NCBI GenBank assembly: GCA_942493385.1 | Contig: OW818699.1 | Location: 2,604,001 to 2,668,000 of the forward strand | Length of the DNA: 64,000 bases | From: UBA8389 sp942493385 | GTDB lineage: Bacteria > Bacteroidota > Bacteroidia > Bacteroidales > UBA1402 | Reading direction: 5' to 3' | In this document: positions 45,061 through 52,491 of the stretch, in pieces | How the letters are laid out: each line of letters begins with the position of its first letter | Position numbering within the stretch: the stretch's first letter is position 1 | Notes under the pieces: model-generated | Database searches by the model: none | Told to the model about the DNA's origin: nothing | Seen by the model: only the letters and a program-made list of their open reading frames with translations | Position numbers and translations under genes: made by a program

Positions 45061-45648
45061 TCAGATGCGAATCGATGCGTCAGCAATTTTCTTGCCCGCT
45101 GCGAGGGCTTTGAGATTCAAGTCCACTACATCGGGACCTTTCCGTTCAAAAATTCGTTTGATGCCATTTTCAATTTCTTCGTAAGCGATGCCCAGAAACG
45201 GTGTCGCAGCACCGAGCATCACCATGTTGGCTACTCGAATGGAGCCGACCTCCTTGGCAATCTGGTCCACATCGAATACAACCTTGTTGGGGACTGCATC
45301 CAATGCCTTTTCCAGCTCGGAAGGGTCTGGATAATTCGTAATGTTGATAAGCGGTGTGGAATTGGTGACCACCCAACCGCCTGGAGCCAGATAAGGCAGG
45401 TAACGAAGCGATTCCATGGGTTCCAATGAAAGGATCAGGTTGGCTTTTCCCTTTGAAATCAAATCTGAGAAGATGGGTTGGTCCGAAATGCGCAGATTTG
45501 ACTGCACGTCTCCCCCACGTTGGCTCATTCCATGAACTTCGGCCTGCTTCATGTACAAATTCTGATGAACGGCGGCTTCTCCAATGACGGCGGCAATGGA
45601 AAGGATGCCCTGACCGCCTACGCCCGATACTATGATGTCTGCTTTCAT
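45061..45648 (-). CDS. iorB: Indolepyruvate:ferredoxin oxidoreductase, beta subunit
   Basis: A 195-residue gamma-type domain of 2-oxoacid:ferredoxin oxidoreductases. The start ATG at 45648 overlaps the iorA stop (ATGA) and opens MKADIIVSGVGGQGILSIAAV, the family's usual N-terminus. The longer frame from 45684 runs into iorA codons. KQAEVHGMSQRGGDVQSNLRI is the conserved CoA-side motif. With IorA it oxidises aryl pyruvates from Trp, Phe and Tyr to aryl-acetyl-CoA while reducing ferredoxin. Confidence 0.92.
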   Translation of the reverse strand: MKADIIVSGVGGQGILSIAAVIGEAAVHQNLYMKQAEVHGMSQRGGDVQSNLRISDQPIFSDLISKGKANLILSLEPMESLRYLPYLAPGGWVVTNSTPLINITNYPDPSELEKALDAVPNKVVFDVDQIAKEVGSIRVANMVMLGAATPFLGIAYEEIENGIKRIFERKGPDVVDLNLKALAAGKKIADASIRI

Positions 45649-47237
45649 GCTTGTTTTTTCTTTTTTCCGATGGTCTGAATGCATTCTCTTCGCGGAATGA
45701 TGACTGAGGTTCCCGGATATTCCATTTCTTGGCGGATGATGCGAACCATTTCGTCGTGGTTTTTCTTCAAGGGTATCAACACATGCAAATGCTCCGGAGA
45801 AACCCCCAAGCCAAGACAGATGGCTTCCAATTTACCAGTGCCCGACGAGTCTTGACCACCTGTCATGCCTGTTGTTTCGTTGTCGGAAATGATGACGGTT
45901 ATGGGTGAATCCTCATTGATGGCATCCAACAACGAAGTCATGCCTGAATGCGTGAATGTTGAGTCTCCGATAACTGCGACGGGGTACCTCAACCCAGCGT
46001 CGGCAGCCCCCTTCGCCATCGTAATGGAGGCGCCCATATCCACGCAGGTGTCAATGGATTGAAAAGGTGGCAGGTAGCCTAACGTATAACAGCCGATATC
46101 ACTGAAAACCTTGGATTCATCGGCTCTGGAGGCGACAGCTTCGTTCAAGGCCTCGTACATGTCACGGTGTCCGCAACCTACGCAAAGGGAGGGCGGACGC
46201 ATTTTTACAACCTCAGGAACGGGTTGGCTCTCGGGTATTTCAAAGCCGAATGCCTTGCCCACGATATCGGGGTTGAATTCACCTGCACGAGGCAGAAATC
46301 CATCCTTTCGGCCACGCACTTTGAGGCCAATTCCGAGCAAACCTTTCAGTGAATCCTCAATCAAGGGATAGCCTTCTTCCAGAACAACCAATTCCTTGCA
46401 TTCAGCTGCCATTTCACGGAGGATGTTTTCGGGAAGCGGATACTGCCCTACTTTCAAGACTGGAAATGGACAACCTTCCGGGTAGTTTTCCATCAGGTAG
46501 TTGTAGGCGATACCACTGGCGACAATGCCTCTGGATTTGTCTGCACCATCGAAATAGCGATTGTATTTTGACTCCTCGGAAAAGTTTAAAAAGGATGCTT
46601 GGGCAGTCAATAATTTCTGATACTGTACTCTGGCATTGGCTGGAAGCAGCACGAATTGGCGGGGATTTTCAGAAAAATGTAGTTCGTTCTGCGCCAATTC
46701 AGGGCGTCGCACAACACCGGAACGGGAATGTGCAAGACGCGTGGTAATACGAAGCATGACGGGCACGCCGCAACGTTCCGAAAATTCAAATCCTTCGTAA
46801 ACCATATCGTAGGCTTCTTGCTGGTTGGAAGGTTCCAAAATGGGAATCAGCGCGAATTGTCCGAAAAAGCGGGAATCCTGTTCGTTTTGAGAAGAATGCA
46901 TGGATGGGTCGTCAGCGGCAACGAAGACCAAACCACCGACAATGCCGGTCACCGCAGCATTCATAAAGGCATCTGCAGCCACATTCACTCCGACATGTTT
47001 CATACATACCAAAGCACGCTTTCCGGCAAAAGACATGCCCAAAGCAGCCTCCATGGCTGTCTTTTCATTGGCCGACCATTTGCAATGGATGTTGTCAGTG
47101 CCTGATTTGGGCGATGACTGAATGTATTCGGTAATCTCCGTCGACGGAGTCCCGGGATACGCATAAACACCTGAAAGACCAGCATCCATTGCAGCTTGTG
47201 CAATGGCTTCGTCTCCCAGTAAAAGCATTTTCTCCAT
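45645..47237 (-). CDS. iorA: Indolepyruvate:ferredoxin oxidoreductase, alpha subunit
   Basis: A 530-residue fusion of the alpha- and beta-type domains of 2-oxoacid oxidoreductases. The first domain begins LLLGDEAIAQAAMDAGLSG and carries YPGTPSTEI. The TPP-binding domain has CVGCGHRDMYEAL and GDSTFTHSGMTSLLDAINE followed by SDNETTGMTGGQ. The protein ends at PRRECIQTIGKKKKQA, so the C-terminal pair of [4Fe-4S] ferredoxin-like clusters found in the archaeal enzyme is absent. Electrons must therefore leave by another route. It is in the operon with iorB, the two ligases and upstream mltG (32-base gap). Confidence 0.93.
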   Translation of the reverse strand: MEKMLLLGDEAIAQAAMDAGLSGVYAYPGTPSTEITEYIQSSPKSGTDNIHCKWSANEKTAMEAALGMSFAGKRALVCMKHVGVNVAADAFMNAAVTGIVGGLVFVAADDPSMHSSQNEQDSRFFGQFALIPILEPSNQQEAYDMVYEGFEFSERCGVPVMLRITTRLAHSRSGVVRRPELAQNELHFSENPRQFVLLPANARVQYQKLLTAQASFLNFSEESKYNRYFDGADKSRGIVASGIAYNYLMENYPEGCPFPVLKVGQYPLPENILREMAAECKELVVLEEGYPLIEDSLKGLLGIGLKVRGRKDGFLPRAGEFNPDIVGKAFGFEIPESQPVPEVVKMRPPSLCVGCGHRDMYEALNEAVASRADESKVFSDIGCYTLGYLPPFQSIDTCVDMGASITMAKGAADAGLRYPVAVIGDSTFTHSGMTSLLDAINEDSPITVIISDNETTGMTGGQDSSGTGKLEAICLGLGVSPEHLHVLIPLKKNHDEMVRIIRQEMEYPGTSVIIPRRECIQTIGKKKKQA

Positions 47238-47269
47238 ATAGAAATCGATAAAAAGGTAAATATAGTGAA

Positions 47270-48298
47270 TTAGCGCATGATTCCATTTTTATTCAGAGCC
47301 ATCCTGTACTTCACTGCATTGACTTGGTGCTGTTCATAAGTGGTGGCAAAGGCATGGTATCCGGAAAAATCTTCTTTGGCACACATGTATAAGTAGGAAT
47401 GACGATTGGGCTGCAGGGTGGCGTCAAGCGCCCGAATGGAAGGAATGCGAATGGGACCCGGTGGCAAACCGATGACTTTGTAGGTATTATAGGGCGAATT
47501 GATAAGGGTATGCTCCCTCAAAATACGTTTGATGGTAAAATCCCCGACTGCAAACTTGACGGTCGGATCGGCCTGCAAAGGCATGTCTATGCGCATCCGA
47601 TTCAAATAAAGCCCAGCCACCTTGGGCATTTCATCCGTTTGCTTGGTTTCTTCTTCCACGATGGAAGCCAAGGTTGAAACCTGTGCTTGAGTCAGGCCAA
47701 TATTGGACGCTTCCTTCAAGCGGGTCTCATCCCAAAAGTTTTTCCATGCCTTGACGAACTTACCACGCAGCTTTTCTGGACTGATGTTCCACCAAACTTC
47801 GTAGGTATCGGGGATGAATACACACATATAATTTTGTTCGGTCAGTAGCAACGAGTCACGCCAGGCAGTTTCTCGGAAACAGTTCAGCAGTGTCAGTGAA
47901 TCGGAACTCAGTTGAATGGACAAACGGCCTGCCAGTTCTTCGACGGTACGCATGTTGTTAAAGGTAAGATGGACAGGGGTTTGAAGACCTGAACGCAGCA
48001 CCCGAACAATACGGAATGGAGAAACTCCTGGTTTCAGCGCGTATTGTCCAGGTTTTATGTGATCTTTGTAGCCAACCAAGTTTAAAAGGAATTCCAACTG
48101 TTTGGTTGAACGTACATTTCCGACTTTACGGAGCTGCTCCATCACCTTGTCCTGAGTATCACCCGGATAGACGTTCAGATAAGCAGTTTTTTGAAGGTCA
48201 CAGGGCGACTTGAGCAGCATGACATAGAGCCAAGCCACGATGAAAAGGCCGATTACGAGTAGAATCCAATAAAAGGGCGCTTTGGTTTTGAGTTTCAT
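47270..48298 (-). CDS. mltG: Endolytic murein transglycosylase MltG
   Basis: A 342-residue inner-membrane protein with one N-terminal membrane helix (about residues 9-30) and a periplasmic YceG-like domain. The active-site region reads TLASIVEEETKQTDEM, with the catalytic glutamate in EEE. It is followed by AGLYLNRMRIDMPLQADPTV and GLPPGPIRIPSIRALDA, all diagnostic. It cleaves nascent peptidoglycan strands and sets glycan length. It is the first gene of the mltG-iorA-iorB-ligase-ligase string. The functional link to the rest is not evident, so it may simply share the promoter. Confidence 0.94.
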   Translation of the reverse strand: MKLKTKAPFYWILLVIGLFIVAWLYVMLLKSPCDLQKTAYLNVYPGDTQDKVMEQLRKVGNVRSTKQLEFLLNLVGYKDHIKPGQYALKPGVSPFRIVRVLRSGLQTPVHLTFNNMRTVEELAGRLSIQLSSDSLTLLNCFRETAWRDSLLLTEQNYMCVFIPDTYEVWWNISPEKLRGKFVKAWKNFWDETRLKEASNIGLTQAQVSTLASIVEEETKQTDEMPKVAGLYLNRMRIDMPLQADPTVKFAVGDFTIKRILREHTLINSPYNTYKVIGLPPGPIRIPSIRALDATLQPNRHSYLYMCAKEDFSGYHAFATTYEQHQVNAVKYRMALNKNGIMR

Positions 48299-48318
48299 GA
48301 ATGTATGGTTTTACACTC

Positions 48319-48326
48319 CAAAAGTA
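48319..48326 (-). promoter_or_regulatory. -7 promoter box of mltG
   Basis: The minus strand reads TACTTTTG, 20 bases ahead of the start codon. The tRNA-Ser promoter lies divergent 34 bases away. Confidence 0.55.
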
Positions 48327-48359
48327 GCGGTTTTTTTCCAAATAAATCATGGGGGAAAG

Positions 48360-48390
48360 TTTGGTGGGTAAAAAGACTTTTCTATCTTTG
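48360..48390 (+). promoter_or_regulatory. tRNA-Ser promoter
   Basis: TTTG (48360-48363), 19 bases, then TATCTTTG (48383-48390). This is a full consensus match and the tRNA begins 29 bases later. Confidence 0.8.
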
Positions 48391-48419
48391 CACCGCAAAA
48401 CGCGAATTAGCTGCGCTCC

Positions 48420-48506
48420 GGAAGGATGGGTGAGTGGCTGAAACCACCAGTTTGCTAAACTGACGTACTCGTAAGGGTACCGGGGGTTCGAATCCCCCTT
48501 CTTCCG
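48420..48506 (+). tRNA. tRNA-Ser (anticodon GCT)
   Basis: An 87-base class II tRNA. The acceptor GGAAGGA pairs with TTCTTCC, the anticodon loop is TTGCTAA and the variable arm is a 6-bp hairpin around GTAA. The T loop is TTCGAAT and the discriminator is G. The base pair closing the anticodon stem (27-43) is a C-A mismatch. CCA is not encoded. Confidence 0.94.
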
Positions 48507-48518
48507 CGCTTTGAAAAC

Positions 48519-48552
48519 AGAGGATATCTTCCACCGAAGGTATCCTTTGTTC
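48519..48552 (+). terminator. Hairpin between tRNA-Ser and the GIN lipoprotein gene
   Basis: A 15-bp stem with two non-Watson-Crick positions (48519-48533 with 48538-48552) has a 4-base loop. It ends in CTTTGTTCGTT, only partly T-rich. It could end the tRNA transcript or attenuate the downstream gene. Confidence 0.5.
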
Positions 48553-48585
48553 GTTAAAAAAGGAAACTTCAAAAGAAACCAAAAT

Positions 48586-49329
48586 ATGAAACACCTTTTA
48601 ATAATTTGGCCCGTTTTAGTTCTACTTTTTGCAGCTTGTCAAGAGCAAGAAATCATACCCTCTGGAAACATCACTCAGAAGACGCACGTCATTTACAACG
48701 ATTATTTTCAGATCAATGTCACTGACGGCATAGAATACACCATCACGCCATCTGATTCGGACAAAGTTGTGATTGAAACGGATGACAACGTACAAGCTGA
48801 GGTTTTGGTAAAACAAGTGGGAAACATCATCTTCATCAGCAGGAAGCCTGATAGCAACGTAAAGTGGAATTCAACCACCGTCAAGGCAAACATCCAAACC
48901 GATCAAACCATTTATACCATCCAAGGCGAAAAGGGATCTAAGGGCAGCTGTGACTTTTCACTATCGGGTGTGGGTGGCCTTCTAAAAATCATACTTTCAG
49001 GTGGCAGTACCTTTAATTCCCCCATCTCCATGGTAGGAGGTAGCGTTTGGGTAGAGCTTTCGGACGGTTCGGAAGCCACGTTGAGCGGTATTGCCAACGA
49101 CATGCGACTTCTATTGGAATCGGGTAGCAAACTGAATGCCTACGAATTGACAGCTAAAAACCTTATTCTTCAGATTTTCACTGGAGGTTCAACAGCATAT
49201 GCGACAGTGACTGAAAAAATCTTTGCAGTGGATGCCAAGGAAGGCAGCACCTTATATTATAAAGGTGCAGGTATCGTAAATCCTTCTTCCTCGTTCAGCG
49301 AAGGGGCTTCAGCCGTGCACGTAAATTAG
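48586..49329 (+). CDS. GIN-domain (DUF2807) lipoprotein
   Basis: A 247-residue lipoprotein. The start at 48586 is chosen because it opens a clean lipoprotein signal (MKHLLIIWP, then LFAAC with the Cys at residue 18). The longer frame begins in the tRNA-Ser terminator. The mature part is the DUF2807 head-GIN domain, with FQINVTDGIEYTITPSDSDKVVIET and then repeated short strands (LSGGSTFNSPI, LSDGSEATLSGI, LESGSKLNAYEL) forming a beta-helix. Members are exported and some are near DUF4097 genes. Function unknown. The stop overlaps the convergent MFS gene by 4 bases. Confidence 0.85.
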   Translation: MKHLLIIWPVLVLLFAACQEQEIIPSGNITQKTHVIYNDYFQINVTDGIEYTITPSDSDKVVIETDDNVQAEVLVKQVGNIIFISRKPDSNVKWNSTTVKANIQTDQTIYTIQGEKGSKGSCDFSLSGVGGLLKIILSGGSTFNSPISMVGGSVWVELSDGSEATLSGIANDMRLLLESGSKLNAYELTAKNLILQIFTGGSTAYATVTEKIFAVDAKEGSTLYYKGAGIVNPSSSFSEGASAVHVN

Positions 49330-50492
49330 ATTTTTTGTTGGCGCTTATCGATGAGAATAAGTACGAGCAACATCAATGCAGCCAGTAATGACATGGCAGC
49401 GCCAAAATAAAATGGAACATCCGCATTGACTTTGTCGTAGAGAATTCCTGCCAAAAGGCTAGCCGGAAGCAGGGTCAATCCGATCATCGCATTGTAAAGT
49501 CCCAAGCCCGTACCCTTTTTGTCGGCATCGACCAAATCCGACACAAACGCTTTCTGAGTGCCGTCCGTCATGGCTGAATAAAGACCATAAAGTGCAAAAA
49601 GGCCCATGATAGCCTTGATATCGGACGACCACCCGAAACCAAAATAGACCAAGGCATACAGCAAATAACCACCGGCAAGCATTTTTTCCTTTCCAACTTT
49701 GTCGGACAAAATGCCCATTGGTACGGCAAGCACTACGGATACAGCGCTGGTTATGAGGTAAACCAAAGGAATGAAAGCCACCTTCACCCCTATTTCATTA
49801 GCTTTGACCAGCAACAAGGCATCGGTGGAATTCCCTAGTGTAAAGACAAAAATCACTGCAAGAAAAGCGTAATACCTTTTTGGAAAGGATTTCAAGCCAC
49901 TCCAAACAATGGGTTTGTCCTTGATTTTTTTTGCTTCTTTTACCCCGAAAATCAGGACGATGATGCCAAATACGGCAGGAATGCCAGCAAGGAGGAAAAT
50001 GATTCGATAATTGTTTGGAATGAAGAGCAACAGTAGGAACGCAAGAATTGGACCTACAATGGCACCCATATTGTCCATCGCTTTTTGGACACCAAATGCT
50101 TTTCCCCGATCACCTTTGGCTACCGAACCCGCAATCAGGCTGTCCCTAGGAGCGGTTCGAATACCCTTCCCTACCCGTTCGGCAAAACGCAAGTATAAGA
50201 CCTGCACCGGACTGATTACCAAGGCATAAAATGGCATTATCAGCGAGGAAAGTCCGTACCCGATGAGCATGAAGGGTTTGTTTTTTCCAATTTTGTCGCT
50301 CCAGAATCCGGAAAAGGTTTTTACCAAGGCAGCCGTACTTTCAGCGATTCCTTCGATAAGGGCAAGGCTTGTTTTGGTCGCACCAATGGACATCAAGAAC
50401 ATCGGCATGACCGAATACACCATTTTGGTGGAGGTATCGGTCAGAAAACTGGTCAGGCCAGTATACAGGATGTTCTTGCTGATGCCTTTCAT
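49326..50492 (-). CDS. Major facilitator superfamily transporter
   Basis: A 388-residue inner-membrane protein with about 12 hydrophobic helices. The loop 2-3 motif region reads GFWSDKIGKNKPFML. RFAERVGKGIRTAPRDSLIAGS is a segment shared with a Bacteroidota/archaeal MFS group of unknown substrate. A second SDKVGKEKML copy lies in the second half. It overlaps the upstream ketopantoate-reductase-like gene by 4 bases, so they are co-translated. The pairing suggests transport of a small oxo- or hydroxy-acid, but this is inference. Confidence 0.85.
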   Translation of the reverse strand: MKGISKNILYTGLTSFLTDTSTKMVYSVMPMFLMSIGATKTSLALIEGIAESTAALVKTFSGFWSDKIGKNKPFMLIGYGLSSLIMPFYALVISPVQVLYLRFAERVGKGIRTAPRDSLIAGSVAKGDRGKAFGVQKAMDNMGAIVGPILAFLLLLFIPNNYRIIFLLAGIPAVFGIIVLIFGVKEAKKIKDKPIVWSGLKSFPKRYYAFLAVIFVFTLGNSTDALLLVKANEIGVKVAFIPLVYLITSAVSVVLAVPMGILSDKVGKEKMLAGGYLLYALVYFGFGWSSDIKAIMGLFALYGLYSAMTDGTQKAFVSDLVDADKKGTGLGLYNAMIGLTLLPASLLAGILYDKVNADVPFYFGAAMSLLAALMLLVLILIDKRQQKI

Positions 50493-51409
50493 AGATAACG
50501 ACTTTGTATCAATCGAAGTTGCTGTTCGAGCATTCGAACTTTGGGCATATTGAAACCAGCTTTTTCAGCAGCTTTTAGAGGAGCAGCGTAAATGGCATCG
50601 ATTTCCAAAGGGCGCTTGAAGTCGAAATCCAGCTTCATGCTTGGAGCATAGGGCTTCATATCCAGGGTGTATTCCAACATTACTTGGGCGAATTGTTCAT
50701 CGATCTTTGCCCCACAGACGTTGGCTGCACCGATAACCTCCAACATCAAATCCTTGCATAGTTCATAAGTAGCCGGGTGAGCCATCAATTCTGAAGTCAA
50801 AGAGTTCATTACCACTGATAGGCCATTGTACGGAACATTCCATACCAGCTTTTTCCATCGTGAGGTCAACAAATCGTTTGAAAGCTCACAAGGTACATGA
50901 GCGGCCTCAAATTCGACACAAACTTGCTCCAATATTCTTTTATTGTCGCCCTGATAGGAACCGATTGCAATTCTTCCATGTTCCGAATGCACAATGTGAC
51001 CAGGTCCGAATTTTCCCGAACAAATGAATCCCAGGCCACCAGCAATGGAAAGTTCAGGGAAGTCGGCAGCCAGACTGGCTTCGTTGCCCAAACCATTTTG
51101 AATGAGGATTACTGTGGAATTTTTTTCCAAAAGAGGAGGCAACAATGTTTTCAGCAAGTAGTTGGAGGTGGTTTTCAGCCCTACCAGTATGACATCACAA
51201 ACTGGCATATCCAAAGTGCTGTGATAGGCATTTACTTTTTCCAGATGGAAATTGCCAAACACGGAATCGACTCTCAAGCCATTTTTCCGAACGTAATCAT
51301 AATCACTGTGAAACAGAAAATGCACTTCCTGACCAGAATTGGCAAGCATCCCGCCATAGAAACCTCCGATGCCACCTGTACCGATGACTCCGTATCTTAT
51401 TTTTTTCAT
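50489..51409 (-). CDS. panE: Ketopantoate reductase family protein (2-dehydropantoate 2-reductase)
   Basis: A 306-residue NADPH-dependent enzyme. The Rossmann motif is VIGTGGIGGFYGGML at residues about 7-21. KTTSNYLL and ILIQNGLGNE are the ketopantoate-family motifs. The catalytic-lysine segment SRWKKLVWNVPYNGLSVV and a C-terminal SMKLDFDFKRPLEIDAIY are present. The usual reaction is ketopantoate to pantoate in vitamin B5/CoA synthesis. Family members with other 2-oxoacid substrates exist, and the tight coupling to an MFS transporter leaves this open. Confidence 0.82.
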   Translation of the reverse strand: MKKIRYGVIGTGGIGGFYGGMLANSGQEVHFLFHSDYDYVRKNGLRVDSVFGNFHLEKVNAYHSTLDMPVCDVILVGLKTTSNYLLKTLLPPLLEKNSTVILIQNGLGNEASLAADFPELSIAGGLGFICSGKFGPGHIVHSEHGRIAIGSYQGDNKRILEQVCVEFEAAHVPCELSNDLLTSRWKKLVWNVPYNGLSVVMNSLTSELMAHPATYELCKDLMLEVIGAANVCGAKIDEQFAQVMLEYTLDMKPYAPSMKLDFDFKRPLEIDAIYAAPLKAAEKAGFNMPKVRMLEQQLRLIQSRYL

Positions 51410-51430
51410 GAATTCAACTTTTTAAAGCTG

Positions 51431-51438
51431 CAAAGGTA
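51431..51438 (-). promoter_or_regulatory. -7 promoter box of the panE-MFS operon
   Basis: The minus strand reads TACCTTTG, 21 bases ahead of the start codon. No TTG is seen at the right distance. Confidence 0.5.
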
Positions 51439-51474
51439 AAAAGTTTGTTGTTTTGCAGCGACTTTTGGGCATGG

Positions 51475-51503
51475 AAAAAGGTTGCCCTTGTGAGACAACC
51501 TTT
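51475..51503 (-). terminator. Terminator after tRNA-Cys
   Basis: An 8-bp stem AAAGGTTG/CAACCTTT (51477-51484 with 51496-51503) is followed on the minus strand by T's (complement of 51475-51479). Confidence 0.8.
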
Positions 51504-51505
51504 CT

Positions 51506-51579
51506 TGGAGGTACCTGGCGGATTCGAACCGCCGTAATCGGTTTTGCAGACCGGTGCCTAGCCACTCGGCCAAGGTACC
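51506..51579 (-). tRNA. tRNA-Cys (anticodon GCA)
   Basis: A 71-base tRNA plus an encoded CCA (complement of 51506-51508). The acceptor GGTACCT pairs with AGGTACC, the anticodon loop is CTGCAAA, the T loop is TTCGAAT and the discriminator is T. It is the only tRNA in the window with a genomic CCA. Confidence 0.95.
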
Positions 51580-51647
51580 CTTTTTGATGTTTTGCGGGTG
51601 CAAAGATAGGGATATTTTCTAGTTGGGCAAGAGCGTCCAGCACTTTT

Positions 51648-52454
51648 TTAGTGCTCAAATACGACCATTTCAGAGAGGCTGCGCTTTAATGGAATAATAT
51701 GTACATCTACGCCATATTGAATGCCCTTGCTTTCAAAGAAGGCTTCAACTGTTTTTTGTGCCAAAGTCGGATGGTTGTTGTCGTTGCTGAGGTGACAGAG
51801 GTAAATATGCTTCAATTTTGAATGCCAGTGTTCAGCCAAGAATGCGCCTGCGTCGTGGTTGCTGAGATGACCGGTATCGCTTAGAATGCGCTCCTTCAGA
51901 TAATAGGGGTAGCGGCCACCCTTCAACATCTCGTGATCGTAATTGGCCTCCAAAATGGCAATGTTGGCTTCTGCGATGTATTGACGCATTGAATCGTTGA
52001 CCAAGCCCAAGTCTGTGGCCACCAGAATGCCATGCTCCTTGTAGCGTATGAAAAAACCCGCATTGTCAGTACCGTCATGAGAGACTGGAAAGGACACGAT
52101 CTTGAATTCTCCAATTGAGAATTCCTCGTTGTTTTCCAGATATTTCCTGCTTCCAACCAACTTTTGAGTCATGCCATAACTATTGTCCATTCCGTTGTGG
52201 GTCTTGGCAGTGGCATATATTGGAATATTGTACTTCTCGCCCAGTGTTCCTACGGATTTGATGTGGTCGTGGTGATCGTGTGTAATGAAAATTCCGAGGA
52301 TCTGGCTGAAATCGATGCCAACTTGTCGAAGTTGTTTGCGGATGGTCCTCGAACCAATGCCAGCATCAATGAGTATCCCTTGCAAGGTGTTCCCAAAGTA
52401 GTAACAATTACCACTGCTACCGCTGCCAAGGCTTAAAAATCGTAATCTGTCCAT
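51648..52454 (-). CDS. MBL-fold metallohydrolase, YycJ/WalJ-like
   Basis: A 268-residue metallo-beta-lactamase-fold hydrolase. The start at 52454 opens MDRLRFLSLGSGSSGNCYYF, the family's usual beginning. The frame's first ATG at 52475 falls in the promoter box. The two-metal motif is THDHHDHI near residues 57-64. Later ligands are in SHDG, ATDLGLV and CHLS. Relatives are exonuclease-like (WalJ/YycJ in Firmicutes). In Bacteroidota the role is unproven, and DNA or RNA processing is a reasonable guess. It is a single gene. Confidence 0.88.
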   Translation of the reverse strand: MDRLRFLSLGSGSSGNCYYFGNTLQGILIDAGIGSRTIRKQLRQVGIDFSQILGIFITHDHHDHIKSVGTLGEKYNIPIYATAKTHNGMDNSYGMTQKLVGSRKYLENNEEFSIGEFKIVSFPVSHDGTDNAGFFIRYKEHGILVATDLGLVNDSMRQYIAEANIAILEANYDHEMLKGGRYPYYLKERILSDTGHLSNHDAGAFLAEHWHSKLKHIYLCHLSNDNNHPTLAQKTVEAFFESKGIQYGVDVHIIPLKRSLSEMVVFEH

Positions 52455-52472
52455 GAAATCTATTAAAGGCTG

Positions 52473-52480
52473 CAAAGGTA
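52473..52480 (-). promoter_or_regulatory. -7 promoter box of the MBL hydrolase gene; decides the start
   Basis: The minus strand reads TACCTTTG, 18 bases ahead of the chosen ATG and overlapping the upstream ATG at 52475. Confidence 0.6.
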
Positions 52481-52491
52481 GTCTTTTTCAC

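Noticed and set aside
48198..48572. A minus-strand frame across tRNA-Ser
   Set aside because: It runs through the tRNA, its promoter and the start of mltG, so it cannot be a real gene.
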